A stretch of 64,000 nucleotides of DNA from Lasiosphaeris hirsuta (taxonomy: Eukaryota; Ascomycota; Sordariomycetes; Sordariales; Lasiosphaeriaceae): the NCBI GenBank assembly GCA_030549175.1, contig JAUKUA010000001.1, forward strand, positions 1,612,001 through 1,676,000, written 5' to 3'. The position numbers and the translations under genes were made by a program. Each line of letters starts with the position of its first letter. Positions within the stretch are counted from its first letter, which is position 1. Below, piece by piece: positions 32,477-43,191 of this stretch. Under the pieces are notes generated by a model. It made no database searches. It was not told the DNA's origin and saw only the letters and a program-made list of their open reading frames with translations.

Positions 32477-35400
32477 GGCCGCTGGCAGAAGCGATCTGGT
32501 ATAACGGCTGGGTTCTGTTTATTGCCGATATTACGGGAAGAATGGCCAACAGCCAGGGTCGGTTGGGACTTGTCAAGAGGGAACACCATGAGACTCGAGA
32601 TCTTTCGCCGACAGTTCATTGAAACCAAACAAGAGCATGGATCGGGAATGGTGGAGATGCCTATGCTTACATAGTATGTCTGCAGAAAGTCCGACTTGGG
32701 ATTTGGTGTTGAGCTGCCCCCCCCCTGAACCACCTAGGGTTACTTCGCCCAAACAAGCCTAGGTCTGGGCCCTCCCTAGAGCTCGATCACCCGCGACGTC
32801 AGCTCTGCCGCAAGGTGAAGCCCGCCACACTACAAGCCATAGCGGCAAGAGAACGGGACGGTAGCATACGACAGGCCTAGGAAGAGGAGCGCCTCCCTTG
32901 CTCGAGAAGCTGCCATCAACGCTAAGGCAGGCTTCCTTCGTGTGCAATACGCCTCCTGCCTGCACACGAACCAGAATTGCTGTTGTAAGTGCTGGGATTA
33001 CGTCCAGAGCCGGTAAAAAATCCCTCGCAGCTGCCATACCGGGAATATGGGGAGCCAATCGCAGAGAAAAGTTGCCTGGAAGCCTACCTCGACCCAAGGT
33101 TCCATGCTGTGGCGTAATCGTACGAAGCGCAGCCAAGTCAGGGCAGACGTGAGCGCCGCTGGGAGGCACAACAAGGCCAGACTCAGACAACTACCATCAA
33201 TTCCAGCCCGAGATCATTGAATGCATAATAATACCTACCCGGCGAGGATTCCCCTAAGAAACCGGGGCCTGGATTGGCTGCGCGGGGTGAAACATTGTAA
33301 CCTCGCCGCTCTCTACCGTGACCGGCCGTTTCGCGGCTGGGATGGCAGAGGGCAGTGTAGCATCGAATATGGGATGAGAGGAGGCGGAGTCTTTTTCTGG
33401 AGCGGGATCTAGCGACTCCCAGGCACCCAACCCGGGGCCAGAGGGACACGGGTCGAGAGACGGCTTGCATAAACGCATGATGGCGTCCCTCTCTCGACAG
33501 CACGACACGAAAGACGCCGCGACTGGCAAAGTTATCAGGGTTACTAATAATACCATGACATTTTAAATTGGGAATGGGGAGACAATAGTTGACCGAGGAG
33601 TTGAGAGTTTCAACTGCGGCCAAGGGAGGGAAGCCGTTTGAGCTCCCATGTGGTGGTACAAAGCAACGAATCTACCAATTCGCATCGAGAGGTGCAAATT
33701 CTTGAGGTGGATGTGAAGCAGGAAGTGACATTGGGAACAGTCGATTGGCCGCAACAAAGTCGTACAAGTTGTTCGACTGCGTTGTTAATGGTCGAAAGGT
33801 CGGCGAGTTTCTTACCGTCTCCCTGTGCCTCATGTTGTGCATCGGGGACAGGTGAATCTCCACGGCACAACAGTAGAGTGCCCTATCTTCCCCTTCTGGA
33901 CGTATTGCGCGAAGTGGGAAGCTATAAACGTTTTGCTGGGGCTTCCGAATAGAATGATGGAGCTGCAGCAGCGCGGGATGAGGAGGATGGATAAAGCCAA
34001 TCAGCACACTCAGTTTGTGCCACTCCCCTTGCTTTGCCTCTTTCTTGCGTCCTCAGCTGTTCAGTGCATGCCGCAGCAGGATCAAGTGTGTTAGGTAAGA
34101 TGCCGTCCGAACGGAAGACCGGCTGAAGAAGCCTATCTTGTCCCAAGAAACACTCACCTTCCTTCCTTGGCGAGGCAGGTGAGGTCTTCCGGGTTGTCCG
34201 GCCCGGTGCCGTTACTCAACCGTTGCTCAACCGGTAGTTGTGGACCATCCACGTGTTTTAAGCTTGGGGGCCGGAGCTCGACCCCCGTGGCTCCACACCC
34301 GAGTTCCGGTGATTTCTTGCCCGGTTTTGCTCGTAGCCGAACAGCTGGATATCGAAAGTGCTGCGGACCTATTTCCATGAAAGACAGTTACCTTTCAATA
34401 AGGGCTAGATTGTACCTTGAACCATTGCCGTTGCATTCGGGGTTGTTTGTGGCTGCTTTTGCGTGCGCATCCCTGGCAAGCCTATATCGACGCAGGCAAT
34501 CCTGAACCCCTCAAGTGCTTCACCAATTGCCCGAGTAAATGAGATGGGTAGTGTCGGAAGCCCATGTGCTGTGCAGAGATCTCGGACCCGTTTATACCCA
34601 ACCTGCGGGCCGATTAGCTGTCTCCCGACCCAGCCAAGAGGTGGCAGCGTTTCGTGGTCCAATTCACTTTCAAGCTGACGCCATTTGCCGGCGTGGAGCA
34701 TCTATTCGGATACCGTCAGAATGAATGAATACGCAGGGCAGCCGAGGTTGTATCAAAATCAGACCGAAGGTATTGCCGATGGCTCGGATTATATCTCGGT
34801 CGGGCACGTGGTGGCGCGTCGGGCGAGGGGCGCCGGAGCACGCTGTTGGTGAAGCTCGAGGCGAGCTCCTGAGCTTATTTCCGGTGACGTCTTTCAGTGG
34901 CACCTATTGGCGGGGTCTCCAGATTGTCTGGGGTCGTCTTCCGGGGCCGAGCCGCCCCTCCCGTAGGTTTCGGTGTGCTCCCGCCCACTAGACTTGCTCG
35001 ACCACTGGCGACTAATTGCTCCAATGCGCGTGGGGCAGAACTGATACCTACCGACCGCACACTGTCGCACACCGTAATTGTGTCAACGTGCCTGTGTCTT
35101 GTAGTTTTGAGCAGAGTCAGCGGTTGGCTCAACTTTTGTCCGCAGCCCGGCGCGGCTGGGCGGGCAATCGGCTTTTTTTCCTCTCTCTCTTTTGCCGGCT
35201 CTGCCAAAGACAGCAGTCGCGCGGCCAGCGCGGGTTAGGCGCATCGCGTCATCGTCACGGGGTTCGCGAGTATCCATTCAAGCTCCCGAAAACGCGGGAG
35301 TCGCGCTGTGAGAGTGTCATTTCCTCCTGCATGTCGCTCAGACAATCCCTTTCATGAGGCCATGCGAGAGCCGCGAGGGCGATTGTGCTTCGCGGGAGAA

Positions 35401-37221
35401 GCGGGTCCTGCTGTTTGAGCGCGACAGGGTGACCGGGGTTATGGGCAAAGGGGTGGGATAGCCCCTTGTCGGAACCGTCCTATTGGGATCGATAGGTTCC
35501 TGAGGCTGATCAACGATTGGAGCGGTGTTTCGTCACTGCTCATGTACTGCCAGCGCACACATTTCTAGACACTTTTGGCACTTTAGCTTGGGAACTTGCG
35601 TCTGCCGTCTGCTCCCCAACCTCCTCCCTTTTCGAGTCGCGACAATTGGGCTCGCGGCCCGCTTTCACCCAGAGCCATCCAGAACCCAGGCGGCAATCGA
35701 GCAGATGACGGGCGTCTCCGAGTGCCCAAGATGCAGCTCGAAGGGAGCCTTCTCCATGTCTTGAAACCTGGATACTGGGTGTCTTGGACTCTTCGGGACC
35801 CTAGTATCAGCGTGTGCTACTAGGCTAGTCGGTGAAGCCCCTCCTGCTTACGAAGATGTTATACAATGCGTTCTTTGACAAGCTTGCCGCGGCTTCAGAC
35901 CGTCTCACTTGTTGTGGTACCGCTATGTAGCGTGTCTTGTGTCCTATATCCGGTTTCTTGCGGAGGTATAGCACGATGTGCATCCTGCGGATGCTCCAGG
36001 TGCCTCCCCCAGCCTGATGGCGGATGCTGCTTCTGTGTTGATGCGGTGCTCTTCTGTGCATTCGCCGGCATACTGAGGAAATTACTTCCTGTAAGCCGGC
36101 AGTACGGGCACCATTTTGCAATCAGCCCACCGCTTGATTAATGCGACAGGCGCCCTGGGTTTTATATGAGAACTAGGGGACCGTGTTGTCTGCGCAAAGA
36201 AATAAAAGAGTGAGGGAGGCTGCGCGCCAGTGTTCGAGAGCAACGATCACCACGAGCACACCTGCTCATGGGTCCGTGCTACTGCTCCAGTCCCTTCCTT
36301 GACGGGCTGCCACAAGCAGGTCCGCGCACTACCAACCCTCAAATTCGCGACCAAACCTCGTCACTTCAACTGCAGCAGAGAGAGGCATCGCGAAACTCAA
36401 TGAATTGACAGCATATCGAGCCATTGGCGCGTGAGCATGGTCTGCAGCAAAGATCAGGCGCTTTTCTCTTCGATTTTTCGTCTGCACGGCCCAGCAGAGC
36501 GCGGTGTGGTAAGGCGGCGGTGAGCAGAGTGGTGGGTTGGCTGGACCGTTGGTTTGGAGGCGGTTGCGGTTTGGCGTCGGGCAGCGAAATCAACAACGAA
36601 CGGCAGCAGAGCTTTTTCTATTCGGGTGTGGCTGTCATTGATCGCAACAGCCTCGCCCTCTTGTCGCCCGACACGACGCAAGTTTGTGTGTCTGCTGAGA
36701 CGGAAGAACAAACGTTCTGGCCTTTTCTTTCTTTGCCTCTAACTGCGCTGTTGCGCTGCAGCGCTGCTGCTGCTGCTGCTGCTGACGCTACAGCCCAATT
36801 GCCCTATCGTCCGAAGGCCGCCAGCCCATTTTTTTTGGTCGCCAACCAGCCACGCACTTTTTGCGAACCCGACCTCCCAATTTTGCGCAAAGCTGCAAAG
36901 CTGCCCGCGCAGTCGACCACACCCCTTGTCCTGTGCTCATATTCGGCGGGCAGGAATATTCCCTCTACTCCCCCAAACTCTCTTTCGGGATCTTGTATCT
37001 TGTGCTTTCGACTGTCATGACACACAGTCGTTTCTGCTGAGTTTCCCCAAACCCAAGGTGAGTGGTACTTTGGTCCACACCCAAAGCGCAGCTCCGCATC
37101 CCGCGCGCCCTTCCCACCCTCCATCCCAGAGCTATACTTCTAGACTTGTCCAACGGCAACTGACCCTGCACCCAAAGCAGCAACCCGGCAGACACATATT
37201 CTGTCACCACCCTAGTGGTGA
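32477..37221. other. gene-poor region
   Basis: 4.7 kb with no gene I can support on either strand. Several overlapping open frames (33183-33623, 33638-33952, 34897-35238, 36424-37020) lack family motifs. It ends with a GCT microsatellite (36763) and the probable leader of the coiled-coil gene. Confidence 0.5.
36763..36783. repeat. GCT trinucleotide repeat
   Basis: Seven tandem GCT units, inside the likely promoter or leader of the coiled-coil gene. Confidence 0.9.
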
Positions 37222-39498
37222 CCATCCACCTTGTCGGCCACACCAGTGCCCACTGGTGACCAGGGAGAAGCTGCTGCAGGACCACAGCCAGCTCCGTCTT
37301 CTCACGACCGTCACGAACCACACAAACCTATAACCCCCCCGCAGCGCCAGCAGCGGACGCTTCCTCGTCGACAAGCCACCATATCGCCCAGAATAGGCGA
37401 TAGATCGTCCACCCCGTCTTCCCAGAGAGCCCTCCGTCGCACTCCCCACTTTGTTGCTAGCCCCAGCCCGCGCCCGTCCGAGCCACAGCGCCGGGTCCAT
37501 ATCGAGGCAGCCACGGTTGGTATCAGTCCCCGGCCTGTCTTCCCGACCGCCGGCGGCCCTCCCCAGCAAGGGCGGCAGGAACGAACACACCAGACGCCCC
37601 GGCGTCAGCTCTCCCAAGACCTTAGTGACGACCTCGAAGAAGCCTCCTCACTTCTGCCGTCGTACCTTCCCCAGCGATATTCGTCTTCTGCAAGCAGATC
37701 CGAACCACATCCAGTCGTTCGCGTCTCAAGACACACAAAGAGTGCTATCCTCTGGACGCTTGAGGAAGCACTCCGACAACCCAATCCCTTCTCTCCAGAT
37801 CCCGTCGAGGAGGACGCCTCAATGGCAGACCTCCTTGCCGGTGGCCCTGCCACATCCAATGGCAATGGCGCAACATCCACGCGGCCCACCGCCCCTCCTG
37901 CACAAACCGGATCCCCTCAGCAAGTTATCCGCGGCCCCAGAGTGATCATGCGGGAACGTGCCGAACGCGAGGCGCGCCAGAGGGCGGAGCGGGAGCAGAT
38001 TGAGCGTATTCGAGCGGAAGAGGAGGCGCGTTTGCTTGAAGAGACAAGACGGCGGGCGGCGGAGCGCAGAGCATCCGCTGCTGGCACTGCACAACAAGGT
38101 GGTGGTAGTGAAATACCTATAGCCATAGATCCGACAACTCAACGGAGGCAAATACGCGCGCAAGAGGCCCAGGGAACCTCGCGCATGGCACCCTCGATGC
38201 CCCAGGCAACGGCCCCACAACAGGCTGCCGCCCCTGCGCCCCTCCGCCCAACTCGAGTGCCTACATCGGCGCAAGCACCCCAGTCATTTGCCGCCCCCCA
38301 GCCAGGCCCGGCACCGGCACAACCAGGCGAGTCCTCCAACCAAGGCATGGGGGCGACTCGAGTGAAGAACTCTTTCCCCCACGCGTTTGAGCGATGGGAA
38401 GCGTTGTCAGCACATTGGGAAGGCATGACAGGCTTCTGGATGCGGAAGCTTCAAGAGAATACCGACGAGCTTGATCGGAACCCCATCTCTTCTCAACTCA
38501 GCAGACAGGTCGGAGATCTCTCTGCCGCCGGCGCAAACCTCTTCCATGCCGTCGTTGAATTGCAGCGGCTTCGAGCAAGCTCCGAACGGAAATTCCAGCG
38601 TTGGTTTTTCGAGACTCGGGGCGAGCTGGAGCGGAACCAAGAAGTGAATGCCATGTTGGAGGCTCAGCTGGAAGAGGAGCGTCAACGCCGGACAGAAGCG
38701 GTTCGGGAGGCTAGTTACCACGAACGCGAAAACCAGAAGCTCCAAAAACTGCACGCGGAACAGCGAAAAGAGTTGTTGATTTCCAAGGACGAGGCGCGCA
38801 GAGCATGGGAGGAGCTAGGCCGCCGCGAGCAGGAAGAGCGAGACCGAACCATTTCCCTCCAGCAAGGGCTTCCCACCATCGTCGGTGGAGTCCAGGTAGT
38901 GCCCATGACACAAGGCGTGCCCAGTCGCCAGACCAGCACTCGTGATCAGCGTTCGCATAGTCAAGCAGCGGCCGATACGTCCGAGTACGTCGCCGCCCAA
39001 GGGTCGCACTACCCGGACTATAGCCAGCCGCCACCGGTCCAACCCGGTAACGCTTCGGCCGGGGGGCCCAACCCGAGTTATTACCAGCAACAAGCCGAGA
39101 CAGCAGGCCACGAGACGGGGAGTTACGGAGCCGGTTCTGAGGCAGGGTATAGCGAAGGTGAGTACGTGATTGATGCGCATGGTAACTTCGTGAGGGATTC
39201 CCACGGCAACAGAATCCCCTACCGCAGCCCCAACTCGCCAGCGAGAGGAGTTCGAGGATCTGACGGCGGTGCAGAGGACTTTGAGACCCCGGCTTCGCAG
39301 GCACCCACGAGCTACCCTCCCTCCAGCTCGCAGTGGGCTGGCACACAGGCCAGCGGTCCCGAATACTCTGGCCAAGGCTATGCCGCGCCTGGCTGGGAGA
39401 CCATGCCTCGCCACCACCACCCGACCCGCCTAAGCGACGTCATTGAAGAAGAAGATGAGCGAAGTCGCACGTCAGCAAGCCAAGTCAGCCGCGCATGA
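37222..39498 (+). CDS. coiled-coil, Pro/Gln-rich protein of unknown function; 5' end unresolved
   Basis: The open frame runs from just after a TGA (37219-37221) to a stop at 39498, about 755 aa counted from a TTG at 37231. The first ATG in frame is near codon 197, but upstream residues (LWTLEEALRQPNPFSPDP and similar) look like real protein. A short first exon joined by a spliced leader, or a non-ATG start, is therefore needed; I cannot choose it. From the TTG: disordered Pro/Arg-rich N-terminus, a charged helix around 237-282 (many Arg/Glu heptads), a compact block about 378-470 (FPHAFERWEALSAHWEGMTG ...), a coiled coil about 460-545, and a disordered Tyr/Gly/Ser-rich tail ending in an acidic patch. 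This layout suggests a cytoskeletal or scaffold protein, but no named family is recognised. Confidence 0.75.
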   Translation, partial: PSTLSATPVPTGDQGEAAAGPQPAPSSHDRHEPHKPITPPQRQQRTLPRRQATISPRIGDRSSTPSSQRALRRTPHFVASPSPRPSEPQRRVHIEAATVGISPRPVFPTAGGPPQQGRQERTHQTPRRQLSQDLSDDLEEASSLLPSYLPQRYSSSASRSEPHPVVRVSRHTKSAILWTLEEALRQPNPFSPDPVEEDASMADLLAGGPATSNGNGATSTRPTAPPAQTGSPQQVIRGPRVIMRERAEREARQRAEREQIERIRAEEEARLLEETRRRAAERRASAAGTAQQGGGSEIPIAIDPTTQRRQIRAQEAQGTSRMAPSMPQATAPQQAAAPAPLRPTRVPTSAQAPQSFAAPQPGPAPAQPGESSNQGMGATRVKNSFPHAFERWEALSAHWEGMTGFWMRKLQENTDELDRNPISSQLSRQVGDLSAAGANLFHAVVELQRLRASSERKFQRWFFETRGELERNQEVNAMLEAQLEEERQRRTEAVREASYHERENQKLQKLHAEQRKELLISKDEARRAWEELGRREQEERDRTISLQQGLPTIVGGVQVVPMTQGVPSRQTSTRDQRSHSQAAADTSEYVAAQGSHYPDYSQPPPVQPGNASAGGPNPSYYQQQAETAGHETGSYGAGSEAGYSEGEYVIDAHGNFVRDSHGNRIPYRSPNSPARGVRGSDGGAEDFETPASQAPTSYPPSSSQWAGTQASGPEYSGQGYAAPGWETMPRHHHPTRLSDVIEEEDERSRTSASQVSRA

Positions 39499-41069
39499 GG
39501 GTTGGGGGAACAATCGAGATGTCCTGTTGCCGGATTTTGACCACTTGGCCGTGTTCATCTGAACCACAACCACTAATAGGCCTGTGGCAGAATATTGATC
39601 GGAATAAGACATGACGGGGAGACGTGAACCCAAACGAAAAATCTCTTACATCGAGACGTAAAACGCAGAACTACCGGATTTCGTCATTAGACCGCTCCCC
39701 GGATTGCTAGGAGTATTCGGCATTGCATACATAACCATCGAGACGGCGACACTGGAGCGTTGTGCTTGGATTTATATCCTGTTGAGGAGTTATACTCGCT
39801 ATTTCAACCATACCTGTTCGGTCTCGAGGAGTCGGTCATCAAGGGTGTCTTTCATCCAGGCTTTGTTGGGTAATGTATCCCATGTGTGAATACCGTACTG
39901 CCTGTTCGCCCTCAAAGCATGTTTTTTCTCAGTTCTTTCTCGGCATGGCGTTGTTAGCCGACATGGTGTTGTACGGAGAGATAATGCATAACTGTTATTG
40001 CCGATTTCTTTGATTTCTTTCGCTTTCTGGTTTTGGCATTCGGCCCCGGGGTTATTCATGGATAAATATGATAGGAGTCTGTCTGTACAGGGGGTTTATG
40101 TGGTTGGTCGAATTGGGAATGCATGGGGAGACGCCAATAACGATGAGAAGCACCTGTCGGAGCACGAAGCTGACAGGGTTTGGCTGGTGGTTTCTGTTCC
40201 TGCTCGAGGGGATGATAATAACGGCTCTAGGACGGATTCTGTGATGCGTTGGAATGTCGCAATCAAGGATTGTGAGCAGGTCATGGAGGTGATTTTTTTT
40301 CGGGAAAGCAGCGTCGAGTTTGTGAGAGAAGACCTGCAGAACTTTGAAAATATGGGAGCCGGGAACGGGGTTTTGTATTTATAGGTAGACATGTGGAAAA
40401 ACGAAAGGGTCGGTGGCGTTTCCTCTGAGAACCTTATAATTCCTCACATTCTAACCATGTCGCCATGCATCACGCTGTGACACCATGAGGAGTAAGGTTC
40501 GGTGAATAAGCCTGAGTGCTCTGAGTCGCTGACTGAAGAGTGCTGCAGTCAGGGGCACGGGATAGTCGGACCATTTGCAGTTGTTTGGTTGAAAAGAGGA
40601 ATATGTCTATTTGTTCGGCCGAATCCAAAAGTTGTCAGCTGCCCGGCTCGGTGGTTTCGGAGGCTTTGGTTGTGGGCCGCCCACCCTGAGGTTCCTCGGA
40701 CCCATTTAGGTCTTGAGACGGCCCCAAATCCCCGCTAGAAAACATGTGGAGAACACCTAACCCTCCATGTGGCCGCTGCCTGCCTCCGGGCTGACACATC
40801 GCTATGCTACAGTGGCCATCCCCGTATCCCGGACCGCACCTTTGCTGAACCTTGAAAACGTCCCGCCCCGTCCAGACTCAATCCAGAGCCTAGGTTAGAC
40901 ATCACGCCGGGAGTTCTCAGTGACATTGATGGGGTGCAAGAGATTCACCTGGAAGTACTTAAACTGAAGCCACGGGCAGCATGCCTCCCTCCACGGCGAG
41001 GATGACAATCCACTGGTAAATACCACACCGCTACCCTAATCCTTAGATGTCAACCACATTGGCTTCACC
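39499..41069. other. intergenic region
   Basis: 1.6 kb without a supported gene; the frame at 39998-40384 (+) has no recognisable content. It probably holds the 3' end of the coiled-coil transcript and the promoter of the HAD gene. Confidence 0.55.
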
Positions 41070-42565
41070 ATGCTGACTTATCATTTCTTGTTCGTGTTGA
41101 GCAGCGCGATGCGGGGCGTTTGTGCCTTCAGCTCCGCAAGGGCCGCAGCGTCGTTGCCGTCAGCGTCGATTGGCAGTGTGCGGGTGACCTGCGGCGTGGC
41201 TGCGAAGTCGGCGCATCTCCAGCCCGGGCAACAGCAGCGGTTTAGCTCGAGCTGGAGGAGGGATGAGCCCGCGCCGCCCTTTGCGTTCGCGTTTGAGTAA
41301 GTCAGGTTTCGGTCTTTCTCCTAGTGTGGTGGGAGGGTGCCAGTAAGCGTAACTGCAGGAGTTATGAGAGGCGGCTGGTTTTATGGCATAATATGCAGAG
41401 ACTGATACTTGATCCAGTATCGATGGCGTACTGCTTCATGTCGCCAAGCCTATCCCAGGAGCTACAGAGACGCTTCGCTTTCTAAATGAGAGCAACATCC
41501 CGTTCATCCTCCTTACCAATGGCGGCGGAAAACGCGAGGCGGACCGCGTTCAAGACCTTAGTGAAAAACTGGGCGTCTACTTGACGACCGACAACTTTGT
41601 CCAGTCTCACACGCCCTTCAAGCAGCTTGTCGATGGCCCGGAGAGTCTAAGGAACAAGACCATTCTTGTTACCGGCTCCGACTACGAGAAGTGTCGGGCC
41701 ATTGCGAAATCGTTCGTCTACCCCTTTCGCATCAGTATAATCCCCAGTACTAACATGCCCTAGATACGGCTTCCAAAACGTCGTCACTCCGGCCGATATC
41801 CTCGCCGCCCACCCCAGCATCTTCCCCTTCAGGCCCGTTACCGACATCCTTGCCACAGCGCAACCCCTTCCTAAGCCCCTATTCAACACCACATCCACCA
41901 CACGACTCGAAGAAGCGCTCAAGATAGACGCCATGTTCGTCTTTGACGACCCGCGCGACTGGGCCGCCGACGTGCAGCTCATCACGGACCTCCTGCTCTC
42001 GCGCAACGGTTACCTTGGCACCTACTCGGCGCTCAACGGCAACGAGACGCTGCCCAGCTGCGGCTGGCAGCAGGACGGGCAGCCGCCCCTCTACTTCAGT
42101 AACGGCGACTTGCTCTGGAGCGCCACCTACCACCTGCCGCGCTTCGGGCAGGGTGCGTTCCAGGCCACCGTCGCCGGCGTGTGGCACCGCGTGACGGGCG
42201 GGCACGAGCTGCAGCGCCGCGTTATCGGCAAGCCGCAGGCCGAGACGTACGAGTACGCTGAGCGCGTGCTGGGCGTGCACCGGCACGACATCCTCCGGAG
42301 CAAGGGGTTTCATGAGCCGGGGACGCTGAAGGCCGTGTACATGGTCGGTGACAACCCCGAGAGCGATATTGCAGGGGCTAATGGGCATGTGAGCGAGAAC
42401 GGGACCCAGTGGACGTCGGTGTTGGTCAAGACGGGCGTTTGGAGTGAGGAGCGCGGCGGGGAGAAGGCACTGCAGGGCCGGTTGAAGCCCAAGGTGATTG
42501 TGGCCGATGTCAAGGAGGCTGTCAAGTGGGCGCTGGTTCAGGAGGGGTGGAAGGGGACGTACTGA
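41070..42565 (+). CDS. HAD-superfamily hydrolase, CECR5/HDHD5 type
   Basis: Exons 41070-41296, 41418-41711 and 41764-42565 give 1323 bases, 440 aa. HAD motif I is formed across the first splice (FAFDIDGVLLH, with the two Asp of DxD). Motif II is ILLTNGGG, and motif IV is MVGDNPESDIAGA with the metal-binding Asp pair. The segment KLGVYLTTDNFVQSHTPF is typical of the CECR5 branch rather than nitrophenyl phosphatases. The N-terminal about 65 residues are rich in Ala, Ser and Arg with few acidic residues and end in RFSSSWRR, which fits a mitochondrial presequence; a second Met at codon 15 is an alternative start. Family members are predicted Mg-dependent phosphatases; substrate unknown. Introns have GTAAGT and GTTCGT donors. 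Confidence 0.9.
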
Positions 42566-43090
42566 GGTGTTTGCTTTTGGGCTTTACGTACTTTGTGAGC
42601 ACTTGGTTTTCTTGTGATGTAAGCTTTTGGGTGTTAGAGGGAATGTTACTTGTAGACCTCGAGGGTGGAAGACAGGAACTTGGGCATACATTCTTGGCAC
42701 ATACCCAGCAGCTGGGTTCTCGGTTTATCTAATGACTACCTAATGCACATGCGAAGAAGATCGTTTCTACCTTCCCAAGGGATGCCCAAACAGAATCCCT
42801 TTCTCAATCCATTGGTCCCCTTACATAAGGGACTGTTTACCTCGAGCTGAATGAGACTTACGCGGAAACGCCGGTCCTACAAGACACAGTTCTAGTTTTC
42901 GATTTTATGAACTCCGACTAAAAGGTAACTATGTATTAAGTAATTAATTGAATCAAATTTTAAAGGGGTTCCTCAGCTAAATGCTGAAACACAATCGCAA
43001 AAGGTCAGAACAGAGGTTGAACCCTTGCCAGACAATTCGTCCGGAGGTTATAGCGTTATCTTCAAAATGTCCATCTCAACAAATCAAATA
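42566..43090. other. intergenic region before tRNA-Pro
   Basis: No gene seen. An AT-rich patch (about 42925-42965) lies 130 bases upstream of the tRNA, a common setting for fungal tRNA genes. Confidence 0.5.
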
Positions 43091-43182
43091 GGGCCGCTGG
43101 TCTAGTGGTATGATTCTCGCTTAGGGTTATACCCTACAGCAATGTTTGCGAGAGGTCCCGGGTTCAATCCCCGGGTGGCCCC
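43091..43182 (+). tRNA. tRNA-Pro (anticodon AGG) with a 20-base intron
   Basis: Complete cloverleaf. The acceptor GGGCCGC pairs with GTGGCCC (one G-T wobble), discriminator C. The D-loop region is CTGGTCTAGTGGTA (box A). Anticodon stem CTCGC (43116-43120) pairs with GCGAG (43148-43152); anticodon AGG is at 43123-43125. The intron 43127-43146 sits one base 3' of the anticodon, the standard place for eukaryotic tRNA introns. T-arm CCGGG-TTCAATC-CCCGG is perfect and provides box B. After adenosine-to-inosine editing at position 34, AGG would read CCU, CCC and CCA. Confidence 0.96.
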
Positions 43183-43186
43183 CACC

Positions 43187-43191
43187 TTTTT
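43187..43191 (+). terminator. RNA polymerase III terminator of tRNA-Pro
   Basis: A T5 run starts four bases after the tRNA discriminator base. Confidence 0.8.

Noticed and set aside
36763..36783. GCT repeat as coding polyalanine or polyleucine tract
   Set aside because: It lies outside any supported exon; treated as a simple repeat.
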